This document shows positions 1 to 11,567 of a stretch of 64,000 nt of DNA, piece by piece; the first letter of the stretch is position 1; every line of letters starts with the position of its first letter. Both the position numbers and the translations under genes were made by a program. Source of the stretch: Aquilaria yunnanensis (lineage: Eukaryota > Streptophyta > Magnoliopsida > Malvales > Thymelaeaceae); NCBI GenBank assembly GCA_039654915.1, contig CM077599.1, positions 24,551,501 to 24,615,500 on the forward strand, given 5' to 3'. The notes below the pieces were generated by a model. That model ran no database searches. It was not told where the DNA came from and saw only the letters and a program-made list of their open reading frames with translations.

Positions 1-69
1 CTAATTTTAGCTTTCAAAATAAGGAAAAGAACTAATTCTAGACCGTAGTTACACTTACACGTGAGAAAT

Positions 70-627
70 AGGGTAAAATGCATCATTTGTCCCAAGCCTT
101 TGGTTGTCATTGTGAATTTGTCCTCAACCTCTAATTTATTGAAAATTATTTTAAAATCTTTATAATTTGTTGCGTATTGGTGTCTAGCCCTATGCAATAC
201 TGAGTCGGCACAAAAACTCGATTTATGAAGACGAAATATTGATACTTTAAACGTTTCATTAACTGTCAATGTATTGTGGCATGGTTTGAATTTGTTGAAA
301 GATAATTACTGAACAACTTGAATTAATTAACTCTCATGTAACTATTTGAAGTTAATTATTTAAATTTTAATTTAAATCATTTGATGACTGTCATTGAATA
401 AATTCAAATTGTACAATAATTTTTTTATAGTTAATAAACTATTTAAATTGTTAGTTTTTTTCTTTGTAAATTAGTTTTCTATGTTAACTGAGTCTTGTCT
501 AGATCTACTGTCAAGAACCAACATGTAATGAATTATAAAGGTTTAATACTATTTTGCAATTAAATAGAGGCTAAGGACCAATTTACAACAGCAATCAAAG
601 ATTTGTCACCATTGGTGCTATTGACCC
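70..627. mobile_element. Mutator-like non-autonomous TIR element (MITE)
   Basis: The two ends are inverted copies of each other for roughly 130 bp: the left end starts AGGGTAAAATGCATC and the reverse complement of the right end starts GGGTCAATAGCACC. The element is flanked by near-identical 9-bp duplications, GTGAGAAAT at 61-69 and ATGAGAAAT at 628-636. Long TIRs with a 9-bp duplication are the Mutator signature. No transposase coding is visible. The TIR start resembles that of the elements at 11568 and 30655. Confidence 0.7.
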
Positions 628-1138
628 ATGAGAAATTACTATGGGTGAGCATAGGTCCCGAACGACCCATACTGAGTTAGGTAAAAATAGATCATGGGTC
701 ATGGTTTAATTCCACAGCTGAAAAAGTCATAAGTTTTTAGGTTTGTTTTGGTTCCATATGAAACCAAACCAAGTTAGAAATGAACCCAAATATATATGTG
801 CAAATCTTTATTAAGATTTATGATTTTATTGAATTGTTCTTGTATTATGTAATTAGAGTTAGATTGTGAGGGTGTTTATGTCTCTTGAACTAAACCTAAT
901 ACTAACTTTTCCAAGTCCACTTGGACAACCCCAGCTCAGCTCCAACCCATACTCACAATCATAGCTAATGAGCCGGTTGGGGCTGATCAGGATAGAGTTA
1001 AGGTTGAAGGAGGTGGAGATGGTGGTAGAGGCGTTGGACTAAGATGGGGATCAGGCTACAAGCTAGAGTCATTACATTAAAGAAGCCATGGCTCATTGAA
1101 AAGTAGCATGATGAGCTATTATCTTAGAGAGGTGAGAA

Positions 1139-2493
1139 TAGGGATGGCAATTAGGTGGATCGGGTCAGGTTTGGGTCAGGTCATTTAGGTGGTCAGGTCA
1201 TTTAGGTTCGGGTCTAGTCGGGTTAGCATGAATTCGGGTCCAGGTCGGGTTCAGGTTAGGTCATTTGGGTTCGGGTTGGGTTGGGCCAGGTTTATTTGGG
1301 TTCGGGTTCACTTCAGGTCGGGTCAATTTTAATCTTGGGTAACTTCAGGCCAATTTTTGGGTTAAATTCGGGTCAACCTTTATGTTCACGTGGGTTATTA
1401 GTGTAAAGTCAAAAAGATTGAATTTATTCATTTTTTTTAATTTAAATCAAATAATTTGATTTTTTGTGTGATTTAATTTAAATTAAATTCTCACTTTTTA
1501 GTATATTTAATTAAAATATTCATAAAAATCTTCTTCATTATAGTTTAGTACATATTTAAGTAATTTAACATTATTAGTAATATTTGATTGTTTTTCTAAA
1601 CCCATACCCTTTAACTATCATTGTACAGATTATTCAGATCTTCACTCAGCTATCACTCAGACATACATAATAACAATTTTGTTATGCTTATGTTTCAATG
1701 AATTTTCTTTGAAATTACAATGAAATGCAAATCAAGTTCATTATCAGTGACTAAATTGTAAAATTTAAAAAATTTTGGGTGAAAATGTGAAGATTTCAAA
1801 AATTTTAGGATCGATGTTGTAATTATTATGGGTGACTAAAATATAGATGTTTCTTCCCCAAATAAGATACTTACAATATATAGAAGTTCTAAAAAAAATA
1901 GAAGTTACTAAATATGGAAATTCTTTCTCAAAATATGAAAATTATTAAACATGAATATCTTAAAAAAAGAAATGAAACTACTAAATATGAAAGTCTCATC
2001 TCCAAATATGAGACTTACTAAATATGGAAGTACCAAAAAATGGAAGTTACTAATAACGGAAGTCACCATTCCTAAATATAAGACATACTGAATATGAAAG
2101 TCTAAAAAAACGGAAGTTACTAAATATGGAAACCTCCATATTTAGGAGGTTTCCATATTTAGGACTGAGTTAATATGGAAAATAATGAAAGAGGAAAGTT
2201 AAGGTTTAGGGTGAGGATTAAAATCGGGTATTGTCGAGTTTAGTTATCGGGTCATCTCGGGTTCAGGTCAGGTCAGTCTCGGGTTTGGGTCATTTCGGGT
2301 TTGGGTATTTTGGGTTTGGGTCATTTGGGTTTTGGTTTTCTCGGGTTTCCCTTTAATCGGGTTCAGGTTCAGGTCGGGTTGGGCACAGTCGGGTTCAGGC
2401 CGTTTACTTTTTTAGTCAAATCGGGTCAGGTTGGGCTTGGGTTCGGATGGGTTGGACCAAGTCATCAGGTTAGGTTTAATTTTGCCATCCCTA
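1139..2493. mobile_element. hAT-like non-autonomous element, copy 1
   Basis: Termini are TAGGGATGGCAA and TTGCCATCCCTA, flanked by 8-bp duplications GGTGAGAA (1131-1138) and AGTGAGAA (2494-2501) with one mismatch. An 8-bp duplication and this terminus type fit hAT. Both subterminal zones (about 1150-1340 and 2220-2470) are dense in degenerate GGGTCAGGTC/GGGTTCGGGT motifs; the centre is AT-rich and holds short repeats around AAATATGGAAGT. No transposase is visible. The short ORF at 2301-2498 is only the GGGTTTGGGT repeat read in frame. A second copy in the opposite orientation lies at 28580-29736. Confidence 0.72.
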
Positions 2494-2894
2494 AGTGAGA
2501 ATGGTCGTGCATGGGAAAGTGAAATAGACTATATAAACCTAATGATTGAAGAATCAGTGGATTACTATCAAATTTAAGTATAAAGGTGAAAATGCGTTGA
2601 ATAGCTAATCTAGCAAGGAGATGGTGAGGGTGGGAGGTTGTCATTATTGGGTTGTAAAGTTCAAAATACCTTAATTTATTGGAGTAATATATCTTGGATT
2701 CAAAATTTCATTAAGTTTTGAAAGAAAACCAAGTACCAGAACTAAAAGTCCTACTCACATGATTTTAATTCAGTTCATTCTCAAGTTATGTTGAATTTTT
2801 TTAAAACCATGACTATCTATACTGATTTGATTCCAATAAAAGTTTGATCCAACCCCACACTCATACTCATGGTAGAACAACTTGTTTAAAAAAT

Positions 2895-2900
2895 CACGTG
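2895..2900. promoter_or_regulatory. G-box CACGTG upstream of the CYP94 gene
   Basis: A palindromic CACGTG lies about 309 bp upstream of the P450 start codon. G-boxes bind bHLH factors such as MYC2, and CYP94B/C genes are known jasmonate-response genes, so the site fits. TATA-like stretches (TATTTATAG, GTATATATC) lie at about 3128-3145, 65-80 bp before the ATG. Function is inferred. Confidence 0.4.
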
Positions 2901-3208
2901 ATTAACACTTTTGTTGCTGTCCGCTCGCTCATTAGGACTAGCCGTTCTTTAGCTTACGGGCGCCGAAAACCCCCGAAACGCAGCGGGAAAACAGCGGACC
3001 CACTATTATTTCCGCACGCGGATTTCGTGCCCCAATTCTCATCCCCCTGCGTGCTTCGGCAATTACAGCTATGAGAGTAGAACGACCAAACTTCTGAACC
3101 AAACCCCACATCCAAAATTTTAAACAATATTTATAGTGTATATATCTGTCTACCCAAATCCGCATTTCCATCTTCCATTTTCCACTCTTCCCAACAAAAA
3201 AAATTAAA

Positions 3209-4702
3209 ATGGATACCTCCCATGAAACTTCCTCTTGCTGGCTTTGCTCGATGTTTCTCGCTTTTTTCTTCACCTTCTCAATCTTCTACTTCCTCTTCCT
3301 TCTTCTCCACCGCCTCATCAAGGCCTCTTGCGGCTGCAGACTTTGCAGTTCTTACTTGTCTTCAAGCTGGACCTCTGATTTCACCAATCTCTGCGACTGG
3401 TTCTCGCACCTTCTCAACAAGTCTCCAACCGGGACCATACACTTTCATGTCCTTAACAATGTTATTACAGCCAATCCCGACAACGTTGAGTACATTCTCA
3501 GAACTAATTTCGACAACTACCCAAAAGGAAAGCCTTTCTCCACCATCCTCGGGGACCTGCTGGGCCACGGAATCTTCAACGTGGACGGCCATTCCTGGAA
3601 GTTCCAGCGGAAAGTGGCGTGCTTGGAGCTCGGCAACTTGTCGACCAGAACTTTCGCTTTCGACTTGATAAACGCTGAGATTACGAAGTGGTTGATTCCT
3701 TTGTTGTCTTCGGTTTCTGGGCAAGACAAGGAGATGGATTTTCAGGACGTTTTCCTTCGATTTTCTCTGGATAATATCTGTAAGTTCTCGTTCGGGTTGG
3801 ACCTGGGTTGTCTGAAGCCGTCACTCCCTATCTCCAAGTTCGCGACCGCTTTCGACGTCGCGTCGAAGCTCTCGGCGCAGCGTGCTTTGTCGCCGTCGAG
3901 CTTCGTTTGGAAGATGAAGCGCTTTCTGAACGTCGGCAGCGAGAGGGAGCTAAAAGAAGCGATCAAGGCGGTTGATGAAGTAGCGATGGAAATAATCAAT
4001 CAGCGAAGGAAGATGGGCTCTTCCGACGGAAAGGATCTGCTGTCAAGATTCATGGGAACAACAGATGACGATAAGTATTTGCGAGATATCGTGATCAGTT
4101 TCCTTTTAGCAGGCCGCGACACGGTGGCTTCCGCATTGACGAGCTTCTTCTGGTTGCTTTCGCAGCACCGAGAAGTGGAGGCTTTGATCCGGGTCGAACT
4201 AGATCGGGTCATGGGTTCGGACCAGGAGCTGAGGAGCTTTGATCAGGTAAGGGAGATGCATTATCTGCACGCTGCACTGCACGAGACCATGAGAATGTAC
4301 CCGCCCGTGCAATTCGATTCCAAGTTTGCGCAGGAAGACGATGTTCTGCCCGACGGGACGGTGGTGAAGAAAGGGACTCGGGTCACTTACCACCCGTACG
4401 CAATGGGGCGGATGGAGAGGGTCTGGGGCTCCGACTGCATGGAGTTCAGGCCAGAGAGGTGGCTGAGGAACTGCTTTTTTGTGCCCGAGAACCCATTTAA
4501 GTACCCGGTTTTCCAGGCCGGCGTTAGGGTTTGTTTGGGCAAGGAAATGGCACTGGTGGAAATGAAATGTGTGGCCGTTGCTGTTATCAGGCGGTTCGAC
4601 ATCCGGTGCGTAGACCCGGGTCGGATGAAGCGGTTTTCTCCTGGTCTCACGGCCACCGTGAGCGGCGGCTTGCCGATGGTTGTTCGAGACAGAGCAAGCT
4701 GA
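3209..4702 (+). CDS. Cytochrome P450, CYP94 family (CYP94C-like)
   Basis: A complete, intronless 497-aa P450. Order: N-terminal hydrophobic anchor (about residues 10-33) for the ER membrane; a CYP94-typical YPKGKPF segment with ILGDLLGHGIFNVDG after it; I-helix AGRDT (301-305); ExxR (E359-R362) in HETMRMYPP; FRPERW (413-418); haem loop FQAGVRVCLG with Cys442 as thiolate ligand. Length and lack of introns match CYP94. CYP94B/C enzymes oxidise the omega end of jasmonoyl-isoleucine, turning the hormone off; other CYP94s are fatty-acid omega-hydroxylases. My subfamily call rests on overall resemblance to CYP94C1. The position before the haem-loop Arg is Val, where Pro is usual. The start at 3209 gives a normal anchor and follows an A-rich leader. 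It is the only intact ordinary host gene here; a G-box lies upstream. Confidence 0.9.
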   Translation: MDTSHETSSCWLCSMFLAFFFTFSIFYFLFLLLHRLIKASCGCRLCSSYLSSSWTSDFTNLCDWFSHLLNKSPTGTIHFHVLNNVITANPDNVEYILRTNFDNYPKGKPFSTILGDLLGHGIFNVDGHSWKFQRKVACLELGNLSTRTFAFDLINAEITKWLIPLLSSVSGQDKEMDFQDVFLRFSLDNICKFSFGLDLGCLKPSLPISKFATAFDVASKLSAQRALSPSSFVWKMKRFLNVGSERELKEAIKAVDEVAMEIINQRRKMGSSDGKDLLSRFMGTTDDDKYLRDIVISFLLAGRDTVASALTSFFWLLSQHREVEALIRVELDRVMGSDQELRSFDQVREMHYLHAALHETMRMYPPVQFDSKFAQEDDVLPDGTVVKKGTRVTYHPYAMGRMERVWGSDCMEFRPERWLRNCFFVPENPFKYPVFQAGVRVCLGKEMALVEMKCVAVAVIRRFDIRCVDPGRMKRFSPGLTATVSGGLPMVVRDRAS

Positions 4703-6108
4703 CTGGTTCCTGACTCATGCAGAGGCTAAAATGGTATTACATGAAAAAGACTGGGGCGCATTTTAGCTGGTATTAGTTTGAAGCAACTAACATAAGCCTT
4801 TCTAAGTGGTAGTGGTAAAAAATCTCCCTGCTAGTGGTCAAATTTTCACCTGGAAAAGGTCGTCCTGAGAATCGGATGGTAACGTCTTGACCGGTGTATA
4901 AAAGTCAGAGGACTATAGATAGCGCTTGTACTGATCTACTTGAAGAAGCTACGTCGTTTTCTGTCATTTGAATTGAGCTCATCATGACTTGATTCAGGAA
5001 AAGTTTTTAAGTCCCTGCAATTTTCCATAAGAGAAGCATTCTACTTAAACAATGGAACAAAACAGTACGGTTTCAATAAGTACTACAAACTAGACAGTGG
5101 CCCCAACCTGCACATTTACCGCGGGTTTTATTACACATATAATAGTCTTAGTTTGATATATATTTTTGTTGGTATCTTCTGATAGATTATTAATGGCCCC
5201 CAGTATGATAGAGTAGTGATAAATGAGTACTTGCATCGACAATTGTCTTAAATCATAGAAAATTCATTTTAAGAATTTTGTAATAATTTTTTCATAAGCT
5301 GTATTTATGAGTCTTAATTCCTAATTAATAAAATTTGATACTATTAATTGGAAACTAAAACCTACGAATGCCATCAACTTTAAAAACTATATAAGAGTGT
5401 ATTAAATTTTAAGGTATGTAAAAAATATTAATTCTCAGTTAATGGTATTTTACACCTTGAGATTCATAAATACTTTCAAATTTAAAAAAAAATATAAGAG
5501 TTTTTTAAATTTTTGAAGATATATAGCAATTTTTATTATTTGTTAATGATATTTTATATCCTGAATTAGGAATTAGTATTCATAAATATGTTAAAATTTT
5601 AAAACTCTTATAAATTAATTTATAATTAAGCTTCATTTTTTTCATCTGTCATTAGTTATGAACCAAATAATTCAAAATGGCAGGCACATGATGAAGAAGT
5701 TTGGAAACAAAAGAGTAGAGATAAAATATATAAAATGTGGGAAAAGGTCTTAACCATTTAATGGTGAAGGTAAAAAAAATGACGGGAATGCTGTTCAATA
5801 AACATTTAAAAAGGCCATGCTCTTTTAGTTTTAGATATAGAAAGAATTTCAGAAACATCAAAGTTTACATGTTCATATATAAACATGCCACATAAGCCTG
5901 TCTTTATTGGAAGATTGAAAAAAGTTACATTTGAAACGCATTGATCTAATTAGATTACCGGAGTGAACTTTTGTTATCTTCGTACTAGATTTATTAGAGA
6001 TCAGTCATTTTGCAGCTACAGTCTAAAGATTTCCATAAAAAATTGCACTCCGTAGTTGCAATTTTTAAACGTTTATAATGAAAATAACACACGTGACCAG
6101 TCTCCACC
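4703..6108. other. AT-rich spacer, no gene seen
   Basis: Downstream of the P450 I see only its probable 3' untranslated region and AT-rich DNA. Short ORFs here (for example 5652-5861 on the minus strand) lack any family likeness. Motifs like TTAATGGTATTTTACACC recur at about 5440-5560 but do not form a clear element. Confidence 0.5.
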
Positions 6109-6113
6109 TAAGT

Positions 6114-6988
6114 TGATGTTGATGCCCGGGCGCTTCATCGTTGGTAGTCATGGTGACTGATGGAGGGACTTTTAGGAAGAAGAACGCCTGGAGGATGGTT
6201 CGCCCAAGGGAGAGTACCTGAGATGCTCAGAATAAGTGGGTTAGGAGGCCCCCGGAATGTGTTTTCGGGGGGAGCCTCCGACGCCCAAGTCAGTGATGGC
6301 TGAGAAAGGACAGAGGAAATAGCATAAAAGGGCTGAAGAGTCTCGTCTAGTGATTTTCTCAGGGTCTGAGAGTCAGATCTCTGCCAGCCAACCTCCTGCC
6401 AAGTATTTATTTCCTGGTATTTATAGGAGTACCTAGCCCGTTCAGATCGCGACACGCGTTCGGTCGGATGTTCCCTGAGTTTCTGGGCGTAGGGGACAGA
6501 TAGCTGGTAGCAGGTTGCCTTGAGCCTTGTGCTGAGATGGGCCATGATGTGATTTTGATGGCGTCAGCGTGTCAGAGCGCCTTTTGAGACGGCTTATGAC
6601 GTCTTTGAAAGGATGTGTCAGAGGCTTCCTTAAATGCTTCCTTAAATGCTCCTGCCGTACTCCCGAGGTCCCTGGACGAGGTCGTCCTTTGGTACGGACG
6701 GTGCCTCTTCGGGAAACACGCCCTCAGTTCGAGGGTACCCAGCTTCAGGGAGTTCCGCCTTTGGGGAGATCATGTTCGGCCCGCAATAGCTGGTGCCTCC
6801 GAAGGCGATCTGTTTGCAACCTCAGGGGGCTAGTAGTATCCTCAAGTTTCCTGGTGTATAGGGCTCGGAGCTCTTCGGCTATCTCCCGAGGTGTATGATC
6901 CCACCTTTACTCGGGTAGCGCCAGTTTCTTTTGGCCATTCTTGTGGCAGGGAGTTCGGCCAGATAGAGGCGATAGCCTTTGGCTATCA
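6114..6988 (-). mobile_element. Solo LTR of a gypsy-type retrotransposon
   Basis: A GC-richer 875-bp block. Read on the minus strand it starts TGATAGCC and ends ATCAACATCA, that is TG...CA. It is flanked by TAAGT at 6109-6113 and at 6989-6993, a perfect 5-bp TSD. On the minus strand it has a TATA-like CTATAAATACC (near 6415-6425) followed by the CTGACTTGGGCGTCGGAG stretch, a form common in R-U5 of plant gypsy (Tat/Retand-type) LTRs. No internal domain or second LTR is present, so it is the product of LTR-LTR recombination. ORFs on either strand here are LTR sequence, not genes. Confidence 0.8.
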
Positions 6989-7215
6989 TAAGTGACATGA
7001 GGTATTATAAAAGTGAGAGCGAGAAACAGAAGCAAGAATAGAAAAATGTTACTTTTTAAATAAAATTTTAATTAAATAAAAGGATTGTAAAAATAAGATG
7101 AGAGTAATAATTGAGAAGAAGAACATGAGTTAAAAATTACTTTGAGCTGCTGTTATCAGGGTGGAACCGTTAAAGTTGAGGACGTATTGAAGTTTGGGAC
7201 TTCTAATTTAGGTCA

Positions 7216-7494
7216 ATTGACTTATTTTTATTTTTATATTTTTTTTGTTTGAGATTAATTTTATATAAAAGTGAATATTATATAGATATAATAATTCATT
7301 TGGAAGTGAATTATTATGATGTTGTTAAATTTTTATAAATTTTTCCTTTTTTAATGCCTTAAATTAAAAAAAATTATAAAAAATTAGTAAGATTACAGAT
7401 ATTATATTTTCAATGGATTATTACAACTACATAATATTGAATTTTAATTAAACTTAGTTTTGGGTAAAAAAATGTAACAATAAAAATAAGTCAT
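7216..7494. mobile_element. Fold-back MITE, copy 1
   Basis: An AT-rich near-palindrome: TTGACTTATTTTTA at the left and TAAAAATAAGTCA at the right, with matching internal arms (AATAATTCATTTG versus AATGGATTATTAC). A related copy lies at about 27390-27675. No coding; TSD not resolved. Confidence 0.5.
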
Positions 7495-7660
7495 TTTAGA
7501 GTTAATTTACTTAAATTCAAATGAATTTGGCGTAAAATGATAGTCTTCAAACTTTCATAAATCATCCTGCCTACCAGCCCTTCAAACTATTGTTTCCGTC
7601 CATTTGTCCACCAAACTTTTGAAAATGGCCGATCAAGCCATTACGTCTTGAATTGAAAAT

Positions 7661-8108
7661 GAGAAAATTACGAAAACCTCTTATGTGGCTTAGTTTAACC
7701 TACATTTTACCCTATATATTTTTAGAAACATGCTCTTTACCCCCTTTCATTTATAGTGTCTAGCAACAACTTTTAAAACTCTAATTTAAACTAGTTAATA
7801 TTCATGTTTCGGTAATTTCAATATTTTTGATATTTTTTTACAGCTAATTGACCTTTAAAAAATACTGATATGCATTTACAGGAAGAAAAATGTATTTATA
7901 AAAAAAAATTTACAATTTACAATATCTATTAACTTTTAAAAAATATTAGAGAGATTGAAATTGCTAAAAGATGATTATCATACAGTTTAAATAATAATTT
8001 TAAAAATTATTATTAAATAGTGTAAAAAAAAAAATAGAGGGTAAAATGTAGATTTTAAAAAATAGAGGGATAACTACATGTTAGGGTCGGGATAATTGTA
8101 AATTTCCC
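7661..8108. mobile_element. Mutator-like MITE with perfect 9-bp TSD
   Basis: The ends are inverted repeats of about 120 bp, both containing CTACATTTTACCC or its relative, and are flanked by ATTGAAAAT at 7652-7660 and 8109-8117. No coding capacity. Terminal GAGAAAATTAC / GGGAAATTTAC resembles the termini of the fold-back at 21903. Confidence 0.75.
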
Positions 8109-8607
8109 ATTGAAAATTTTATAAATCAGTGAGGGCTTTTTCTTTTCAGAATTCGAAGTCTCAATAGGAACCTATACGGAAATAGCATTGAAAATCTTTT
8201 CCGTCTTTACAGTAGCTCAACTACTACTACTTATCTGCATTAGTGACTAGAAAATTAAGATATAAAAAAAAAAGAATAAAATCCAATAATCTTAATTAGT
8301 TCAATGAGATTTAATGAACTCGTTTTTATTTTTTTTCCACTTTATTTCTCTCGGAAATTTCATACCGATCATTTTATACCAGCTAACTGCTAAGACTAAG
8401 ATATTATCAATATTAGTTTCATATCACTCCATAATTTAGTTGTCACTTTAAAAAGGTTATGCTTTTGGTACACTACTTGGGAAATTTGTTAATAGGGTCA
8501 TTCAGTCTAGTGGATACAATTTTGAAAGTACTATCTGCAGAACAAAAAAAATGTTTATTGAGCTTAGGCATGCTTGCCAAAAGTTTATTGGCCGTTTTGG
8601 GATTTGC

Positions 8608-8880
8608 CCGTTCGCTCCTGTTTTTTTTTTTAATTTATTAACAATTTCATTCATCTCAAATTCTTTGAAATATTTGATTTTTTTTAATAATTTAACTTCA
8701 ATTTATTCATATTATTGTTTGTTAGAAAAATTTTAAAAAATATATTTAAAAATTATAAGTCTTTATTTATTACTATCATATATAATTTTTTTTCTTAATA
8801 TATAAAAATATTAAAAAAATTATAAATTACTTACTAAATTGATAAATGTTACAAAAAAATTGGGAGCAAAAGAGTAATAA
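8608..8880. mobile_element. Stowaway-like MITE, degraded
   Basis: Termini GCTCCTGTTTTTTT and AATTGGGAGCAAAAGAG form imperfect TIRs. The interior, with TTCATATTATTGTTTGTTAG, is shared with the better preserved copy at 24002-24232. The two short ORFs at 8459-8736 are chance. Confidence 0.5.
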
Positions 8881-10269
8881 GGTTTAGTTCAGGTTGTGGT
8901 GACTAAAAGAACACAAATACAATATTAATTTCTCTTTCTGATCTTCATAATACTACAATTCTACAAGCATACTCTTCAATTCCGCGGAAATCGTGGTTGA
9001 CCGCGTTTTGCAGGTACGTATGTGATATGGTACATGTGTTTTTATATTTTATTAATATTAGAATAATTATGATGCAAATAAATAGAATATAGTATATAAA
9101 AATGTGCAAAAATTTATTTTATTTTGAATAACAACAAAAGAGGAAATTCATTAAACTGGTAAATGTAAAATGAAATGATATATCCAACAGCCAGACCAAA
9201 AGATAAGGAGTAGAAAGCCTTCCCTACCGACTAACCTTTCATCATATTAACATTAATAGCAGAAGATGGATTACAGGTCCATTCCACCTAATTGGCAGTG
9301 AAATTATTTCTGCTCTATTTCCAATCCAAAACAAAGAATGATTGTGTGCTTGTGTTAAAGCATCTAAAACAGACCATATACCTTTTTGTCTTTGAAGACC
9401 ACATTATTCCTCATTTTCCAGAGAATCCATGCTGTCACGAAGCAAACCACCTTCCAAGCCAAACCTGGCTCACCTTCAAGGGGCTACCACTTATACACAT
9501 CCTCCCATAGAGCTGAAGGATTACCTTAAACAAGCTAGTACATATTGTGTCATTGCATGACGGACATAACATATTCCTCATTTCTATCCCACGTGAAGCC
9601 AGATTTTATCTTTGTTTGGAGACGAAGTTGAAGCACTTTCCACAAAAAGATGTTTGCCTTTTTAAGAATCCATCAACTCCGTCGCGTGAATTGGCCACCG
9701 CATTATATAGGAACTTTTGCTTCAGATAAGAGTTGAGCCAATCTTTCACTAGTTCCTTAAGCTCCTTGAACTGCCTATATTCTCTTCCCCTCAGGCATCT
9801 TTCACTCGTCCCCACACACCGCATACTATCTATTACTACATGACAGTCTCTCTTCATTTCAAGTACATACAATCTAGGGAATCTCAATTTTAAACTTTGT
9901 TTCCCACCCACACATCTACCCCAAAGCGATTTTTTTCTCCATCTCCTAACCTCCATCTAAATGAACTTAGGAACTCAAATCCCAACTCCCCAATACCATA
10001 CCTTGCCTGTACAACAAGGGCCCACAACCTCCACCAGTTTCTCTCTTCTGGTTTTAAAGAACGACTCTATATGTACCTATAAATAACTTTTGACACAAGG
10101 TTGCCTCCTCACTTCTAAACCTTGACCACCACTTACCTAATAATGCAAGATTTTCATTTTAAAGCTACTCACACTAAAACCCCCACATTCACTGAGCCCT
10201 GCACGTTCTCACAAGTAACTCAAGTAATATTCTTACTTGCCCTTGAAACCCTATAAAAAGAAATTATAC

Positions 10270-10990
10270 CTAGTTCGTTTCAAGTTAACACGGCTTAATT
10301 AATGTGTTTTTGCATTTTGGGCTGGGTCACACTATTACCTGATTTTAAAAAACACAAAATCACCCCTGGCCACCAAAGCTCAACAATTGAAATCGAAGAA
10401 TTTAGAATGAAGACTCAGATCTTCATTGACGTCTCGTTCTACTGAGCATCTAGTAGGATCCAGATCCATAAAAATCGTGCTAACCCAGAGCCATCTAGTT
10501 TGATTATATAGAATTTTGAGCACGATGGCGAGGAATCGAGTCAACAAATTGAAAAAGACCTTAATTGACATTGCATTTGAGCGTGCTTGCCCAGTCATAG
10601 ATGGATTTGTTCAATTCGACTGTGGGCTAGATGGAGGCATTTGAATCATGCTCACCCGATTTGAGATGGACTTGTTCAGGTCAGTTGTGGGCCAGACGGA
10701 GGGTACAAGGATACGAGCTGTTCCGGTGGTGATGGGGATAGAAGATAGTGGTGTTGGTTGGCGAAACAACCTTCACTGGCTTTCGGTTGAAATTTTGAAT
10801 ACGGACTCAAAAGTTTTCTCCCTGCTTTCAATTCCAGAAAAGCAAAAGCTAAAGATAGAAAGATATGCAGAGGATGGGGTATAACTCATAAATATGAGGA
10901 TCTTTAAGGTGGATTTGGAATTTGGTAAAAGTAGGTCGAGTGGTCCATTAGCAAAAACGCGTTAACATGTCTTAATTAATGCTAAATGAA
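10270..10990. mobile_element. TIR-like insertion within the minus-strand LINE
   Basis: LINE similarity stops near 10990 and resumes near 10262. The left end reads CTAGTTCGTTTCAAGTTAAC. The right end, reverse-complemented, is loosely similar (CTGTTCATTTAGCATTAATT), and both run on to GTTTTTGC. The left end resembles the terminus of the element at 13545. The 78-codon ORF at 10648-10884 has no recognisable family. Borders are approximate and the class is unresolved. Confidence 0.4.
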
Positions 10991-11567
10991 CAGCCTGTAA
11001 GACTTTGATACACTGAGAAGAAAAACAAAGGCAAGCTTCCAAGTGCAAATTTGATAAGGGTATAATGATCTTCTACAGGCAAAAACTTGGCCTTCCAAAC
11101 ACTCAACCTCAACTTAAATTTGTCCATAACTTGATATTGTGATTCTTTTCTCAACATATTCAATCTAACCGAATGACCATAATAATTAAAAGGAACCATA
11201 TCCCCAGCAGTTAATCGATTTCACACCTTTTTAACATGTGACTATTGTACCCTTACACCAAGCAATTTACTCTTCAAAAAATTTAATTTTTATTTAGAAC
11301 AAATGAAAATACTTCAAAAATCTCATTAAATTAATCACATTCGTCTTTGACCATGCACCCAAGAAAAATGAGTCATCTGAGTACTAAAAGTGGGAAATTA
11401 TGGTGTTATTATCCACCTCAGCACCATTTAGAATCTTTTGACCACTTGGCTCCAACAACATAGCATTAAAGGCTTCAACTACAATGAGAAACAAAAATGG
11501 TGATAATGGATCACCCTGTCACACCTTTTTTGTCCATTGGGAACTCCTGCGTCGGTAGTTATTTATA

